64,000 bases of DNA, from contig CALIZL010000080.1 in NCBI GenBank assembly GCA_938028745.1, forward strand, positions 12,984 to 76,983, written 5' to 3'. The notes below the pieces were generated by a model, which saw only the letters and a list, made by a program, of their open reading frames with translations, had not been told where the DNA came from and searched no databases. Source of the DNA: an uncultured Prevotella sp. GTDB taxonomy: Bacteria; Bacteroidota; Bacteroidia; Bacteroidales; Bacteroidaceae. Of this stretch, positions 34,540 to 42,679 are shown piece by piece. The position numbers and the translations under genes are program-made. Each line of letters opens with the position of its first letter. Position 1 is the first letter of the stretch.

Positions 34540-34629
34540 ATTACAAGAAGGCCACCTATAGCAAGTAAACCACGCATAGCAAGTAAATCACGTGTAACAA
34601 GTAAATCACGTGTAACAAGTAAGTGGCGT
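34540..34629. repeat. Five-unit 18-bp tandem repeat
   Basis: Five units of 18 bases built on ATAGCAAGTAAACCACGC and ATAGCAAGTAAATCACGT, the first diverged. The last unit runs directly into the left R3 element. Confidence 0.8.
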
Positions 34630-34633
34630 ATAG

Positions 34634-34826
34634 CCCCAAATCGGTTGTTAGAGCCTGTGCAGATTTTGTGTATGGTTGGGCATATTGCCTGTCTTGTTCT
34701 TGAAGGCGTAGCGGGCTACGTCAAGAGAAAAAGACAGGCAAGATGCCGACAAGCAAACGAAAGATGAACAGGAAGCGATGGAAACAACCTAAAATAATAG
34801 GTAAGCGTTCTAACGACCGATTGGGG
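34634..34826 (+). mobile_element. R3 MITE-like element, left copy
   Basis: 193 bases with imperfect terminal inverted repeats (CCCAAATCGGTTGTTAGAGC at the left, the complement of CCCCAATCGGTCGTTAGAAC at the right). It contains a central hairpin with stem GCCTGTCTT/AAGACAGGC. A reverse-complement copy lies at 35828-36019. No coding capacity. Confidence 0.7.
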
Positions 34827-34919
34827 ATAACTGGTAACCCTGGTAAACTGGGCGGTATAGCTTAACCAGCAAGTCCAGATACTAACAGCCCACGCTTGCT
34901 CCTATACCTAATGCTCTTT

Positions 34920-35080
34920 AGTTCGCCATCTTGTTAACTCACCACCTTGTAAACTTGCCAACTCTTCAAATCCTCAATTCCTCAACTCTTCAGCTCATCA
35001 TTTCGTCAACCCGACAGCTTGTCAACTCGTTAACTTGTCAACCCGTCAACCGACAAACTCACCAACTCAAAAACTTAAAT
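34920..35080. repeat. Degenerate AACTCGTC/AACTTGTC minisatellite
   Basis: Imperfect units such as GTCAACTCGTTAACTTG and CTCAACTCTTCAG end in CAAAAACTTAAATCGTTATC. That ending recurs at the same place beside the R1 copy at 63.59 kb. Confidence 0.7.
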
Positions 35081-35084
35081 CGTT

Positions 35085-35700
35085 ATCTTTATTTTTACAA
35101 TATCGTTCTAATTCTTACTTCGTTCTAGCGAAAATAAAGGCTCAAAAGTAGGTAAACTACTATTATTTCTTGCTTTTTACATCTTCTAGCGTGTCCTTTT
35201 TTAAGAAAAAACCTGCGTTTTGCACCATTTAGCCTTTCTAGATTGGTTGCAGAATCGTAATTCTTCAGGTCCAATTACTCGCTTTTAGCCCCTAAAATCC
35301 CACTTTCTAGCGGCTATTTTGCCCTTTTTAGCCCTGTTTTTCATAATCCGCAAGGGTTGTATTTATACCATTGTAGTGCATTTTTATGCTCTTTCGCCCT
35401 GTATTTAGCACCAAAACGCCCTGCATTTAGCACCAAAACGCAGTGTATTTAGCATCAAAACGCAGTGCATTTAGCACCAAAACGCAGTGCATTTAGCACC
35501 AAAACGCAGTGTAATTAGCTGCAAATAGCCCCAAAACTGGTGCAACAGGTGTTTCTGTTAAATAAAAATTCATTTTTCCGCATCCACCTACTACCCTCTT
35601 TTTGCATCAAAACTAACCTTCGCGAGAATCGATTTTTTGGGGCAAGGTGGGCGATTGGGAGCGAAAAAGCCATTCCTTGTGTTAAAAGTTGTGCCAAAAA
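35085..35700 (-). repeat. R1 dispersed element, copy C
   Basis: Reverse orientation: CGTTCTAGCGAAAATAAAGG, CTGCGTTTTGCACCATTTAG, GCCCCTAAAATCCCACTTT, a 22-bp tandem array (about 35385-35530) of GCATTTAGCACC plus AAAACGCAGT, then CGCGAGAATCGATTTTTTGG. It lies between the two inverted R3 elements. Confidence 0.8.
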
Positions 35701-35827
35701 TTATACAAAGTGGGGATGTGCGCAACCTGTTGCTGGCAAAGTGGGGTGCAAACCTTTTGGGGAGGGAGCAGGCACTGCGGATAGGAAAAACGTGCCGGCT
35801 TGAGGTTTAGCGTACAGCAATAATAAC

Positions 35828-36019
35828 CCCCAATCGGTCGTTATACCGCTTACCTATTATTTTAGGTTGTTTCCATCGCTTCCTGTTCATCTTTCGTTTG
35901 CTTGTCGGCATCTTGCCGGCCTTATTCTCTCGACGTAGCTCGCTAGGCCTTCACCAATAAGGCAGGCAATATGCTCAACAATACACAAAATCTGCACAGG
36001 CTCTAACAACCGATTTGGG
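35828..36019 (-). mobile_element. R3 MITE-like element, right copy
   Basis: 192 bases, the reverse complement of the 34634 element with substitutions. Several substitutions in the central stem keep base pairing (GCCTGTC/GACAGGC against GCCTGCC/GGCCGGC with one mismatch). Together the two copies make a ~1.4 kb inverted structure around R1 copy C. Confidence 0.7.
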
Positions 36020-36119
36020 ACAAACAATAGCGTGGGGATATGCGTAACGAATGCTTTTTGCGATGGCCTTTAATCAGCAAAATAGAGATAAATGAAGGTG
36101 GAAAAAGCACGGATAATTG

Positions 36120-36300
36120 GCCGTCTAGAAAAAAACTAATTGGCACTAAATGTGGGAAGAGGGCTCAAAACGGCTAATAAAGAGGGCGCGTGTAAGGCTC
36201 TAAATTGTGGCTAATGGCTTTCTTGTAGGCCTTTGTATTCGCTAGAATAGTTGGTGCGTTGGGTGTTGTTGGTAAAGTATAAGTCCTAAAAACAACAAAG
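36120..36300 (+). repeat. R1 fragment, copy F
   Basis: Only the tail part of R1: GCGTGTAAGGCTCTAAATTG, TGGCTAATGGC and TTCGCTAGAATAGTTGG. It has no tandem array and matches 24.30-24.40 kb. Confidence 0.55.
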
Positions 36301-36635
36301 CTAAGTTTTGGAAGGCTGGGCGAAACCACACTCATCATGGGCACGTTTGGTTAAGCAGATGTAGGTTGTTTTGTTCCTCGCGAGCGTGTGCGTACATAGT
36401 ATTATCTGACGGATAAAAAGTTGCACTTTTGTTTTTGCGGCTATATTCTACGGCTAGCAGCTGCTCCCATTATGCTGTATGTCTTGTTTCTCTACTGTTC
36501 TCCTGCTGTTTCAAGTCGTTTTAACAGGTTGTTGGCGTTTGTTTTAGCTTAACGATTTTAAATCGTTAAATGTTAGCTTGACATATAATGTGGCTAAACA
36601 ATATTTAGTTTAGAACATTTTTTTATGGTCATAAG

Positions 36636-36667
36636 TTTGCGTATTTGATTGAAAGTGTGTAACTTTG
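36636..36667 (+). promoter_or_regulatory. Promoter of the small-peptide/fimbrillin-like genes
   Basis: TTTG at 36636-36639, 20 bases, TAACTTTG at 36660-36667; a full match. The next clear gene begins 280 bases later, so the leader is long. Confidence 0.7.
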
Positions 36668-36810
36668 CGCCGAATTTCAGGATTAAAAAGATTATATTTC
36701 GTGGAGTTATTAGGAACCATGATTTGTAAGGATATATATAACAAAGGGAATGCGGCACATGTTGCGCATTAATAAACATTCTTGAAACATTGCCCATGTG
36801 CTTGTAGGCA

Positions 36811-36951
36811 ATGAATACATATCAGAATTTTGTGGTAGCCCTTTATCTGGATGGCCGTAGGTGGCCCTCTCGGTTATTCTTGGGCACATCAATAAATGTA
36901 TTGCGTCTTGAAAATAAAGATTTGATAATAAAAATTGTAGGTACAAAATGA
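36811..36951 (+). CDS. Candidate 46-residue ORF in the fimbrillin-like leader
   Basis: ATG at 36811 opens a 46-codon frame (MNTYQNFVVALYLDG...) whose TGA overlaps the ATG of the LLAGS peptide in an ATGA junction, the arrangement expected for translational coupling. No recognisable family and no obvious ribosome site. It could be chance. Confidence 0.2.
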   Translation: MNTYQNFVVALYLDGRRWPSRLFLGTSINVLRLENKDLIIKIVGTK

Positions 36952-37136
36952 AGAAGACAAATTTTAAAAGAAGAGAGTATAAAAAGCCATTTGTTGGCAT
37001 GACAGTAATTGAAATGGAAGCCCAGTTGCTTGCCGGCTCGGATAAGAATGGGCATTTCGAGGGAAGCAATAATCCCGCAGAAGATGGTGGCGCCTTTGGC
37101 GATGCAAAGGGAAGTTACTTTGATGAGGAGGACTAG
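36948..37136 (+). CDS. Small LLAGS-motif peptide of Prevotella type
   Basis: 62 residues: a basic start (MKKTNFKRREYKKPFVG), a short hydrophobic stretch (MTVIEMEAQLLAGS), then a Gly/Asn/Asp-rich tail ending in DAKGSYFDEED. From general knowledge, short peptides with a basic Tyr-Lys-Pro start, an LLAxS centre and an acidic phenylalanine-containing end are common and unexplained in Prevotella and relatives. The LLAGS turn resembles a leader/core boundary, but no processing enzyme is next door. It is 70 bases upstream of the fimbrillin-like lipoprotein and probably shares its promoter. Function unknown. Confidence 0.7.
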   Translation: MKKTNFKRREYKKPFVGMTVIEMEAQLLAGSDKNGHFEGSNNPAEDGGAFGDAKGSYFDEED

Positions 37137-37206
37137 GCTAATTCAATAACAAAGGGATTAACAAATTGGAGTAGTATATAAATTTAAAAGAATAGATTAA
37201 ACAGTA

Positions 37207-38811
37207 ATGAGATTACGACTTTTACCGTTGGCATGTGTTGCCACTATTTTTATGGCAGCTTGTTCTAACGAGTTGCCTGTAAACAACGATAAAGATATTC
37301 AAGCGGAAGCAAACACTTCTGAACGAACTGATGCCAGCGTGGCTGAGTTCACCGGAGTAATCGCTTCTGCCGATGCAGGCGAAGCCATAACGCGTAGTGC
37401 TGCAACGTATAACGGCAAATTAGACTTCTTTTATACGGCAGGCGATAGATTGTGGGTTAACAACCCTAACGCCACTCCCGCTTTGCGCATGGACACGGCT
37501 AACAACATCGCACAGCAGTTGCAGAGAGGACGTACAAACAAGGTGGCTAGAGCTAGCTTCTATTTTAAAGGAGACTATGTGAAAAATCGCAAGTATAATG
37601 TACGTTACACGGGTAATGGAAACCCTGTTGCCAACCGCGTTGACATTAAGGCCGTGCAAACCCAGAACAAAGCTAACGATGCTATGGAATTGGGCCTGAA
37701 TGGTGATTGTGCCGTTGGTGTGGCCACTTACACTGGCTCAAACTTTGATTTTAACTTAACCCGCAGTGCTTCGTACATAACCTTCGCTCCCTATAACAAG
37801 CAAGGCTTGGTTGAAGGCATGAAGCTTAAAAGTGTAAAGATAAGCAACCCAAGGGTAGCCATGAGTGGTCAGTTTGCTTTCAATGACAATGGTATAGACC
37901 TTAACACGCGCCCTGCTGCAGATGCAAGCAACAAGAGCATAACGCTCAATGTTAATAGGTTCGATGTTCCCAATGCGGTAGCTCCAACCAAAAATGCTAG
38001 CATCATGGTGGTGGCTCCCGGTACATACGATAATGTAACCATAGAGTACACCCTTTACGACCCTATGACAAAGGTACAAAAGACGGTGACAAAGACATTG
38101 CCCAGAGTTAGCTTTGTGGCTGGTCGTAACTATTTGGTGACTCACGACATGGGTGTTACCGTTTATGGTGATCAATATTACATGTGGGATGCCAAACTAG
38201 AGTTCTGGCACGGCTTTAAGCATAGCCAACCTAAGCAGAACTATGGTCAAAATGCCAATGTTCCGAAGAAATATAAAGACCAAAGGTATTTTAATCCGGT
38301 TTACTTCAATGGTGGTACACCTGTGTATGCATCTGCTTCTGCCAAGAACTGCCCCAATGTGAACTTAGCTCACTGGTTTGTTGAAATGGGAGAGGCTTCT
38401 TGGGACGACACTGCCGTATGGGGCGTAATGGGCCACTTGTACAAGGGCGGCATGTGGGTTAAAACAGAAGCTGCCATCCAAGCCAAGCGCGGAAACCTTT
38501 ATCCGCACGACCTGAGCAAGGAAACACGCAATGGTTATGACTTTACCGTTACACCTTTAGGCGGAGAATTCAGCAGGGATGTTACCCTAAAAGGTAAGCC
38601 AGCCAACACGGCCGACTATTTCTTCCTGCCTGCAATGGGCTTCTACAACGCTAAGGGAAGACTACAAAAGTTAGGTGTGGAAGGTTATTACTGGACTTCT
38701 TCGCCCGCACCCGGCGGTTATCACTCGGCTTACGCCCTGCGCGTTGACGCCAATAAGATAACTCTTTATACCAGTCCACGTGATAACGGCTTTAACTTGT
38801 GGTCTAAGTAG
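37207..38811 (+). CDS. Fimbrillin-like lipoprotein with C-terminal FISUMP/DUF1566-like domain
   Basis: 534 residues with lipobox MAAC (Cys19). The N-terminal two-thirds resembles fimbrillin-family proteins: an EAITRSAATYNGKLDFFYTAGDRLWV opening, repeated beta-strands and NYLVTHDMGVTVYGDQYYMWD. The last ~150 residues change character: AHWFVEMGEASWDD, YFFLPAMGFYN, then VEGYYWTSSPAPGGYHSAYALRV with DNGFNLW. This resembles the FISUMP/DUF1566 type end seen on some Bacteroidetes fimbrillin-like proteins. It may be a fimbrial tip or adhesin component. The gene is AT-richer than its SusC/SusD neighbours. It stands alone, without minor-fimbriae genes. Confidence 0.65.
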   Translation: MRLRLLPLACVATIFMAACSNELPVNNDKDIQAEANTSERTDASVAEFTGVIASADAGEAITRSAATYNGKLDFFYTAGDRLWVNNPNATPALRMDTANNIAQQLQRGRTNKVARASFYFKGDYVKNRKYNVRYTGNGNPVANRVDIKAVQTQNKANDAMELGLNGDCAVGVATYTGSNFDFNLTRSASYITFAPYNKQGLVEGMKLKSVKISNPRVAMSGQFAFNDNGIDLNTRPAADASNKSITLNVNRFDVPNAVAPTKNASIMVVAPGTYDNVTIEYTLYDPMTKVQKTVTKTLPRVSFVAGRNYLVTHDMGVTVYGDQYYMWDAKLEFWHGFKHSQPKQNYGQNANVPKKYKDQRYFNPVYFNGGTPVYASASAKNCPNVNLAHWFVEMGEASWDDTAVWGVMGHLYKGGMWVKTEAAIQAKRGNLYPHDLSKETRNGYDFTVTPLGGEFSRDVTLKGKPANTADYFFLPAMGFYNAKGRLQKLGVEGYYWTSSPAPGGYHSAYALRVDANKITLYTSPRDNGFNLWSK

Positions 38812-38870
38812 GGATACAACTGGATAAGGAAATATACAAATAATTTAGATTGATTTAAAAATTATCTCGG

Positions 38871-38905
38871 TGGGGGCGTTCCGTGTGGAGCGCCCTCATT
38901 TTGTT
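38871..38905 (+). terminator. Intrinsic terminator after the fimbrillin-like gene
   Basis: TGGGGGCGTTCC, loop GTGT, GGAGCGCCCTCA, then TTTTGTTATTTT: a 12-bp stem with two G-T pairs, 60 bases after the stop. Confidence 0.85.
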
Positions 38906-39194
38906 ATTTTGTGGGGTGCAGTTTGGGGTTATGCGCTTCGGTGGCTCATGCTGTCTGCGCCGATGGGGTGGGGTGGTGCGTTTGTTCTGTGTTGTATGTG
39001 TCTTTTTCTTCTCACCTTTTATGTTGTTGTTCTGTTTTTATGCCTTGCTGGCCTGTTTGTCATGGGGAAGCAATGTTCGTGTTGTGTGCCTTAACAGCCC
39101 TGCAAGAGGTTGGAACAAAGAAACTTCTTAAAATCTGCGCGCTTATTGTAGAGACAAGAATTTTCAACGGATAAGCATTTTTTTTCATCAAATC

Positions 39195-39226
39195 TTTGCG
39201 CCATTAACGGAATTTACTTACATTTG
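39195..39226 (+). promoter_or_regulatory. Promoter of the fourth SusC operon
   Basis: TTTG at 39195-39198, 20 bases, TACATTTG at 39219-39226; a full match. The leader is about 270 bases and contains a terminator-like hairpin. Confidence 0.7.
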
Positions 39227-39403
39227 CCACCCAGAGAATGAAATGAGGATTATAACTCTTGGCAAGTTTTGGAAATAACCTAACAATGTATTTTAAGTTT
39301 TATCACGGCATTATTTTGTATGCTTCGTAAGAACGACAGTGAGGCCACGCTGTTGAAAAAGGCTGCGAAAGAAGTGGGAAATGAGCAAGAAGGCATTGGA
39401 GGA

Positions 39404-39444
39404 CTATGGTTACAAAGCGTCCTTTACCATAGGGATTTTTTTTT
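39404..39444 (+). terminator. Terminator-like hairpin in the SusC leader (possible attenuator)
   Basis: CTATGGT-(TAC bulge)-AAAG, loop CGTC, CTTTACCATAG, a short GGGA, then nine T residues. It lies between the promoter at 39226 and the SusC ATG at 39501, so read-through would be needed for expression. Confidence 0.5.
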
Positions 39445-39500
39445 AGAGCGAGCCTTTCAAACTAAACAAACAACATTCTATTAACAATTGACTTTACTCT

Positions 39501-42500
39501 ATGATGAGAAGAACTGCAACATTAATGATTCTGTGCCTTGTGGCTTTCTTCGCCGCAGCACAGACAATGAAGGTCAGTGGAACGGTGGTAGACGAGTCGG
39601 GCGAACCCATTATCGGAGCCTCGGTAAAGGTTAAAGACACAACGCTGGGTGCAGCCACCAACCTCGATGGAAAGTTTACGCTCGACAACGTACCACGAAC
39701 GGCACGCGAGTTAATCGTTTCGTACATCGGCATGAACACGGTAACGGCAGCCATTAAGCCCGAGATGCGCATCGTAATGAAGTCGGATGCGAAACAAATC
39801 GACGACGTTATCGTGGTGGCTTTCGGTAAGCAAAAGCGCGAGGCGTTCACTGGTTCGGCTGGCGTTCTTAATGCCGACAAGATTGCCGAGCGACAAGTGA
39901 ACAACCCCTTGTCGGCTCTTAACGGCAAGGTGTCGGGCGTACAGATGATTGAAGGGAATGGTCCGTCATCATCGCCAACCATCCAAATCCGCGGTATCAG
40001 TTCGCTCAACGCAGGCAATGGTCCGCTCATCGTTGTCGACGGACTCCCCTATTCGGGCTATTACAGCGACATCAACCCTGCCGATGTTGAGAGCATCAGC
40101 GTGTTGAAAGATGCCGCATCGAACTCGCTTTACGGTGCACGTGGTGCCAACGGCGTTATCCTTATCACCACCAAAACGGCCAAACGCGGCAATGCCGTTA
40201 TCTCGGTAGACGCCAAATGGGGCTTTAACGAAGACGCCAAAGTTGATTACGACAACGTTAGGTCGCCCGGCGAGTACTACGAAATGTTTTATAAAGCCAT
40301 CTACAACAAGTTTCATTATGGCGACGGAATGGATGCTTATGCGGCCTACCTCAAAGCCAACGAAACCATTTACAAGCCTGGTAGCCAAGGCGGACTGGGC
40401 AGCATCGTGTACAGTGTGCCCAAAGGCGAGTACCTTATCGGACAGAACGGCAAGCTCAATCCACATGCAACGCTGGGCAATGTGGTTCGGCACAACGGCA
40501 AAGAGTACATGCTTTATCCCGACGATTGGAAGAAAGAGGGGCTGAGAAAGGGCTTCCGCCAAGAGTATAACATCGGCATCAATGGCGGAACAGACATCTT
40601 CAAGACTTACGCCAGCATTGGTTACATGAAGAACAACGGCATCTGCTATGGTTCAGACTACACGCGTTACTCGGCCAGATTAAAGTCCGAGTACCAAGCG
40701 CGCAAGTGGTTAACCTTCGGTGGAAACATCAGTTACACACATTCTGAGTCTAACGCGTCGGGCAACGCGTTCGGTGCAGCCCACCAAGTGCCGCCCATTT
40801 ACCCGCTATACCTGCGCGATGGCAAAGGCAACATCCTGTACGACCGCAACGGAAAGATGTACGACTACGGCAACGGAGCCGTTAACGGCGTAACGAGAGA
40901 GATTTTCTTGAACGATGCACCGCTGCAAAACGACCTGCTGAACATATCTGCCAACAGCAGCAACGCTTACGGAATGCAGGGATATGCCGACTTTTCGTTC
41001 CTCGAAGACTTTAAGTTTACGGCCAACGTAAGCATCTATAACACAGAAAACCGCGACAACGATGCCGCCAACCCCTACTACGGATTCGACAAAACGCGTG
41101 GCGGACAGGTGGGCGTTTCGCACTATCGCACGTTCGCTTTCAACACGCAACAGCTGCTTAACTATAATAAGGAGTTCGGAAAACACACCATCTCGGCTTT
41201 GTTAGGTCACGAGTACACGCGCAACAGCAGCACAACGCTCACGGGAAGAAAGAACAACATCTTTGCTTATAAGATGAACACCGAGCTGTCGGGCGCGCTT
41301 ACGCTGGTGTCGGCCAATAGTTATAAGGACCTTTATAACATCGAAGGTTTCTTCTTCCGCGGTCAGTACGACTACGACAGCAAGTACTTCGCCTCGGCAT
41401 CGTTCCGTCGCGACGGTTCTTCGCGTTTCCATCCCAAACACCGTTGGGGCAACTTCTGGTCGTTTGGTGGCGCTTGGATTATTACCAAAGAAAAGTGGTT
41501 CGCACCCAAGTGGGTAGACATGCTTAAACTTAAAGCCAGTTTCGGACAGCAAGGAAACGATGCCATTGGCGACTTCTACTACTCAGACTTCTACGACTTG
41601 TTGGCTGTAAACGGCGAGGGTTCGTTGGCTTTCAGCAACAAAGGCAAGCGAAACATCACGTGGGAAACCAACACCAACATAAACGCCGGCTTTGAATTTG
41701 AATTGTTTAAGCGCCGACTTACGGGTAGCGTAGAGCTTTATCAGCGCAAAACCACCGACATGTTGCTGTGGTTTTCGGTTCCTCCCTCGCTGGGATATGA
41801 TGGCTACTACGACAACGTTGGCGACATGATGAACCGCGGTATCGAAGTAAACCTCGACGGCGACATCATCCGCACCAAGGACATTACGTGGTCGATGAAC
41901 TTCAACATCACCCACAACCGCAACAAGATAAGCTATCTGCCCAAAGAAAACAAGACGTTAGAGAAAGAGGGACACGCAGGTTATTCCGACCGTTCGCGCT
42001 ATATCGGCGAAGGATTGCCCATCAACACGTGGTACATCAAGAAGTTTGCAGGCGTAAACGATGAGGGATTGAGCACATGGTATTACACCGACCAGACAAC
42101 AGGCGAGATGAAACCCACAACCGATTACAGCTCGGCCGACTACTATTTGGGCGGCAGTCCGCATCCCGACGTGTACGGCGGTTTCGGCACATCGGTACGC
42201 GCCTACGGCTTCGACCTAAACGTTAGTTTCATCTACTCGCTCGGTGGCAAGGCCTACGACAACGGATACGAAGGCATGATGCGCAACCCCGAACCCGCGA
42301 TTGCACCGCAGGCTTACCACAAAGACCTGCTTAAAGCTTGGACACGAGAGAACCCCAACAGCAACATACCTCGTTTCCAATACGGCGATTTGAAAACAAC
42401 TGCCTTCTCTGATAGGTTCTTAATCGATGCTAGCACGCTTACATTCAAGTCGATAAGCCTAGGCTACACCTTCCCTGCACAGCTTATCAAGAAGCTACAA

Positions 42501-42656
42501 CTAAGCAGTTTGCGTGTCTTCCTCTCGTGTGACAACGTGGCTTATTGGAGCAAACGTAAGGGATTCGACCCCCGAACAAGTCTTAACGGAGACGTAAGCG
42601 ACAGTGCATACTCGCCCATGCGCACAGCATCTGCTGGCATATCTGTTAAATTCTAA
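39501..42656 (+). CDS. SusC/RagA-family transporter (M64 peptidase locus)
   Basis: 1051 residues. A signal peptide (MMRRTATLMILCLVAFF... AAAQ) is followed by a carboxypeptidase-regulatory-like domain with DESGEPIIGASVKVKDT, a plug with DDVIVVAFGKQKREAFTGSAG and YGARGANGVILITTKTA, and a barrel ending in ASAGISVKF. It heads the operon SusC-SusD-lipoprotein-M64 peptidase-acyltransferase. The peptidase downstream suggests protein- or glycoprotein-derived cargo. The ATG is preceded by a long leader with a terminator-like hairpin, so regulation by read-through is plausible. Confidence 0.95.
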   Translation: MMRRTATLMILCLVAFFAAAQTMKVSGTVVDESGEPIIGASVKVKDTTLGAATNLDGKFTLDNVPRTARELIVSYIGMNTVTAAIKPEMRIVMKSDAKQIDDVIVVAFGKQKREAFTGSAGVLNADKIAERQVNNPLSALNGKVSGVQMIEGNGPSSSPTIQIRGISSLNAGNGPLIVVDGLPYSGYYSDINPADVESISVLKDAASNSLYGARGANGVILITTKTAKRGNAVISVDAKWGFNEDAKVDYDNVRSPGEYYEMFYKAIYNKFHYGDGMDAYAAYLKANETIYKPGSQGGLGSIVYSVPKGEYLIGQNGKLNPHATLGNVVRHNGKEYMLYPDDWKKEGLRKGFRQEYNIGINGGTDIFKTYASIGYMKNNGICYGSDYTRYSARLKSEYQARKWLTFGGNISYTHSESNASGNAFGAAHQVPPIYPLYLRDGKGNILYDRNGKMYDYGNGAVNGVTREIFLNDAPLQNDLLNISANSSNAYGMQGYADFSFLEDFKFTANVSIYNTENRDNDAANPYYGFDKTRGGQVGVSHYRTFAFNTQQLLNYNKEFGKHTISALLGHEYTRNSSTTLTGRKNNIFAYKMNTELSGALTLVSANSYKDLYNIEGFFFRGQYDYDSKYFASASFRRDGSSRFHPKHRWGNFWSFGGAWIITKEKWFAPKWVDMLKLKASFGQQGNDAIGDFYYSDFYDLLAVNGEGSLAFSNKGKRNITWETNTNINAGFEFELFKRRLTGSVELYQRKTTDMLLWFSVPPSLGYDGYYDNVGDMMNRGIEVNLDGDIIRTKDITWSMNFNITHNRNKISYLPKENKTLEKEGHAGYSDRSRYIGEGLPINTWYIKKFAGVNDEGLSTWYYTDQTTGEMKPTTDYSSADYYLGGSPHPDVYGGFGTSVRAYGFDLNVSFIYSLGGKAYDNGYEGMMRNPEPAIAPQAYHKDLLKAWTRENPNSNIPRFQYGDLKTTAFSDRFLIDASTLTFKSISLGYTFPAQLIKKLQLSSLRVFLSCDNVAYWSKRKGFDPRTSLNGDVSDSAYSPMRTASAGISVKF

Positions 42657-42679
42657 CAATAAAGAAAGGAACAACATTT

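Noticed and set aside
35385..35530. CRISPR-like array
   Set aside because: Period is 22 bases with no unique spacers and no cas genes; it is a tandem satellite.
34634..36019. Complete insertion sequence
   Set aside because: No transposase frame lies between the inverted R3 copies; only repeat DNA is present.
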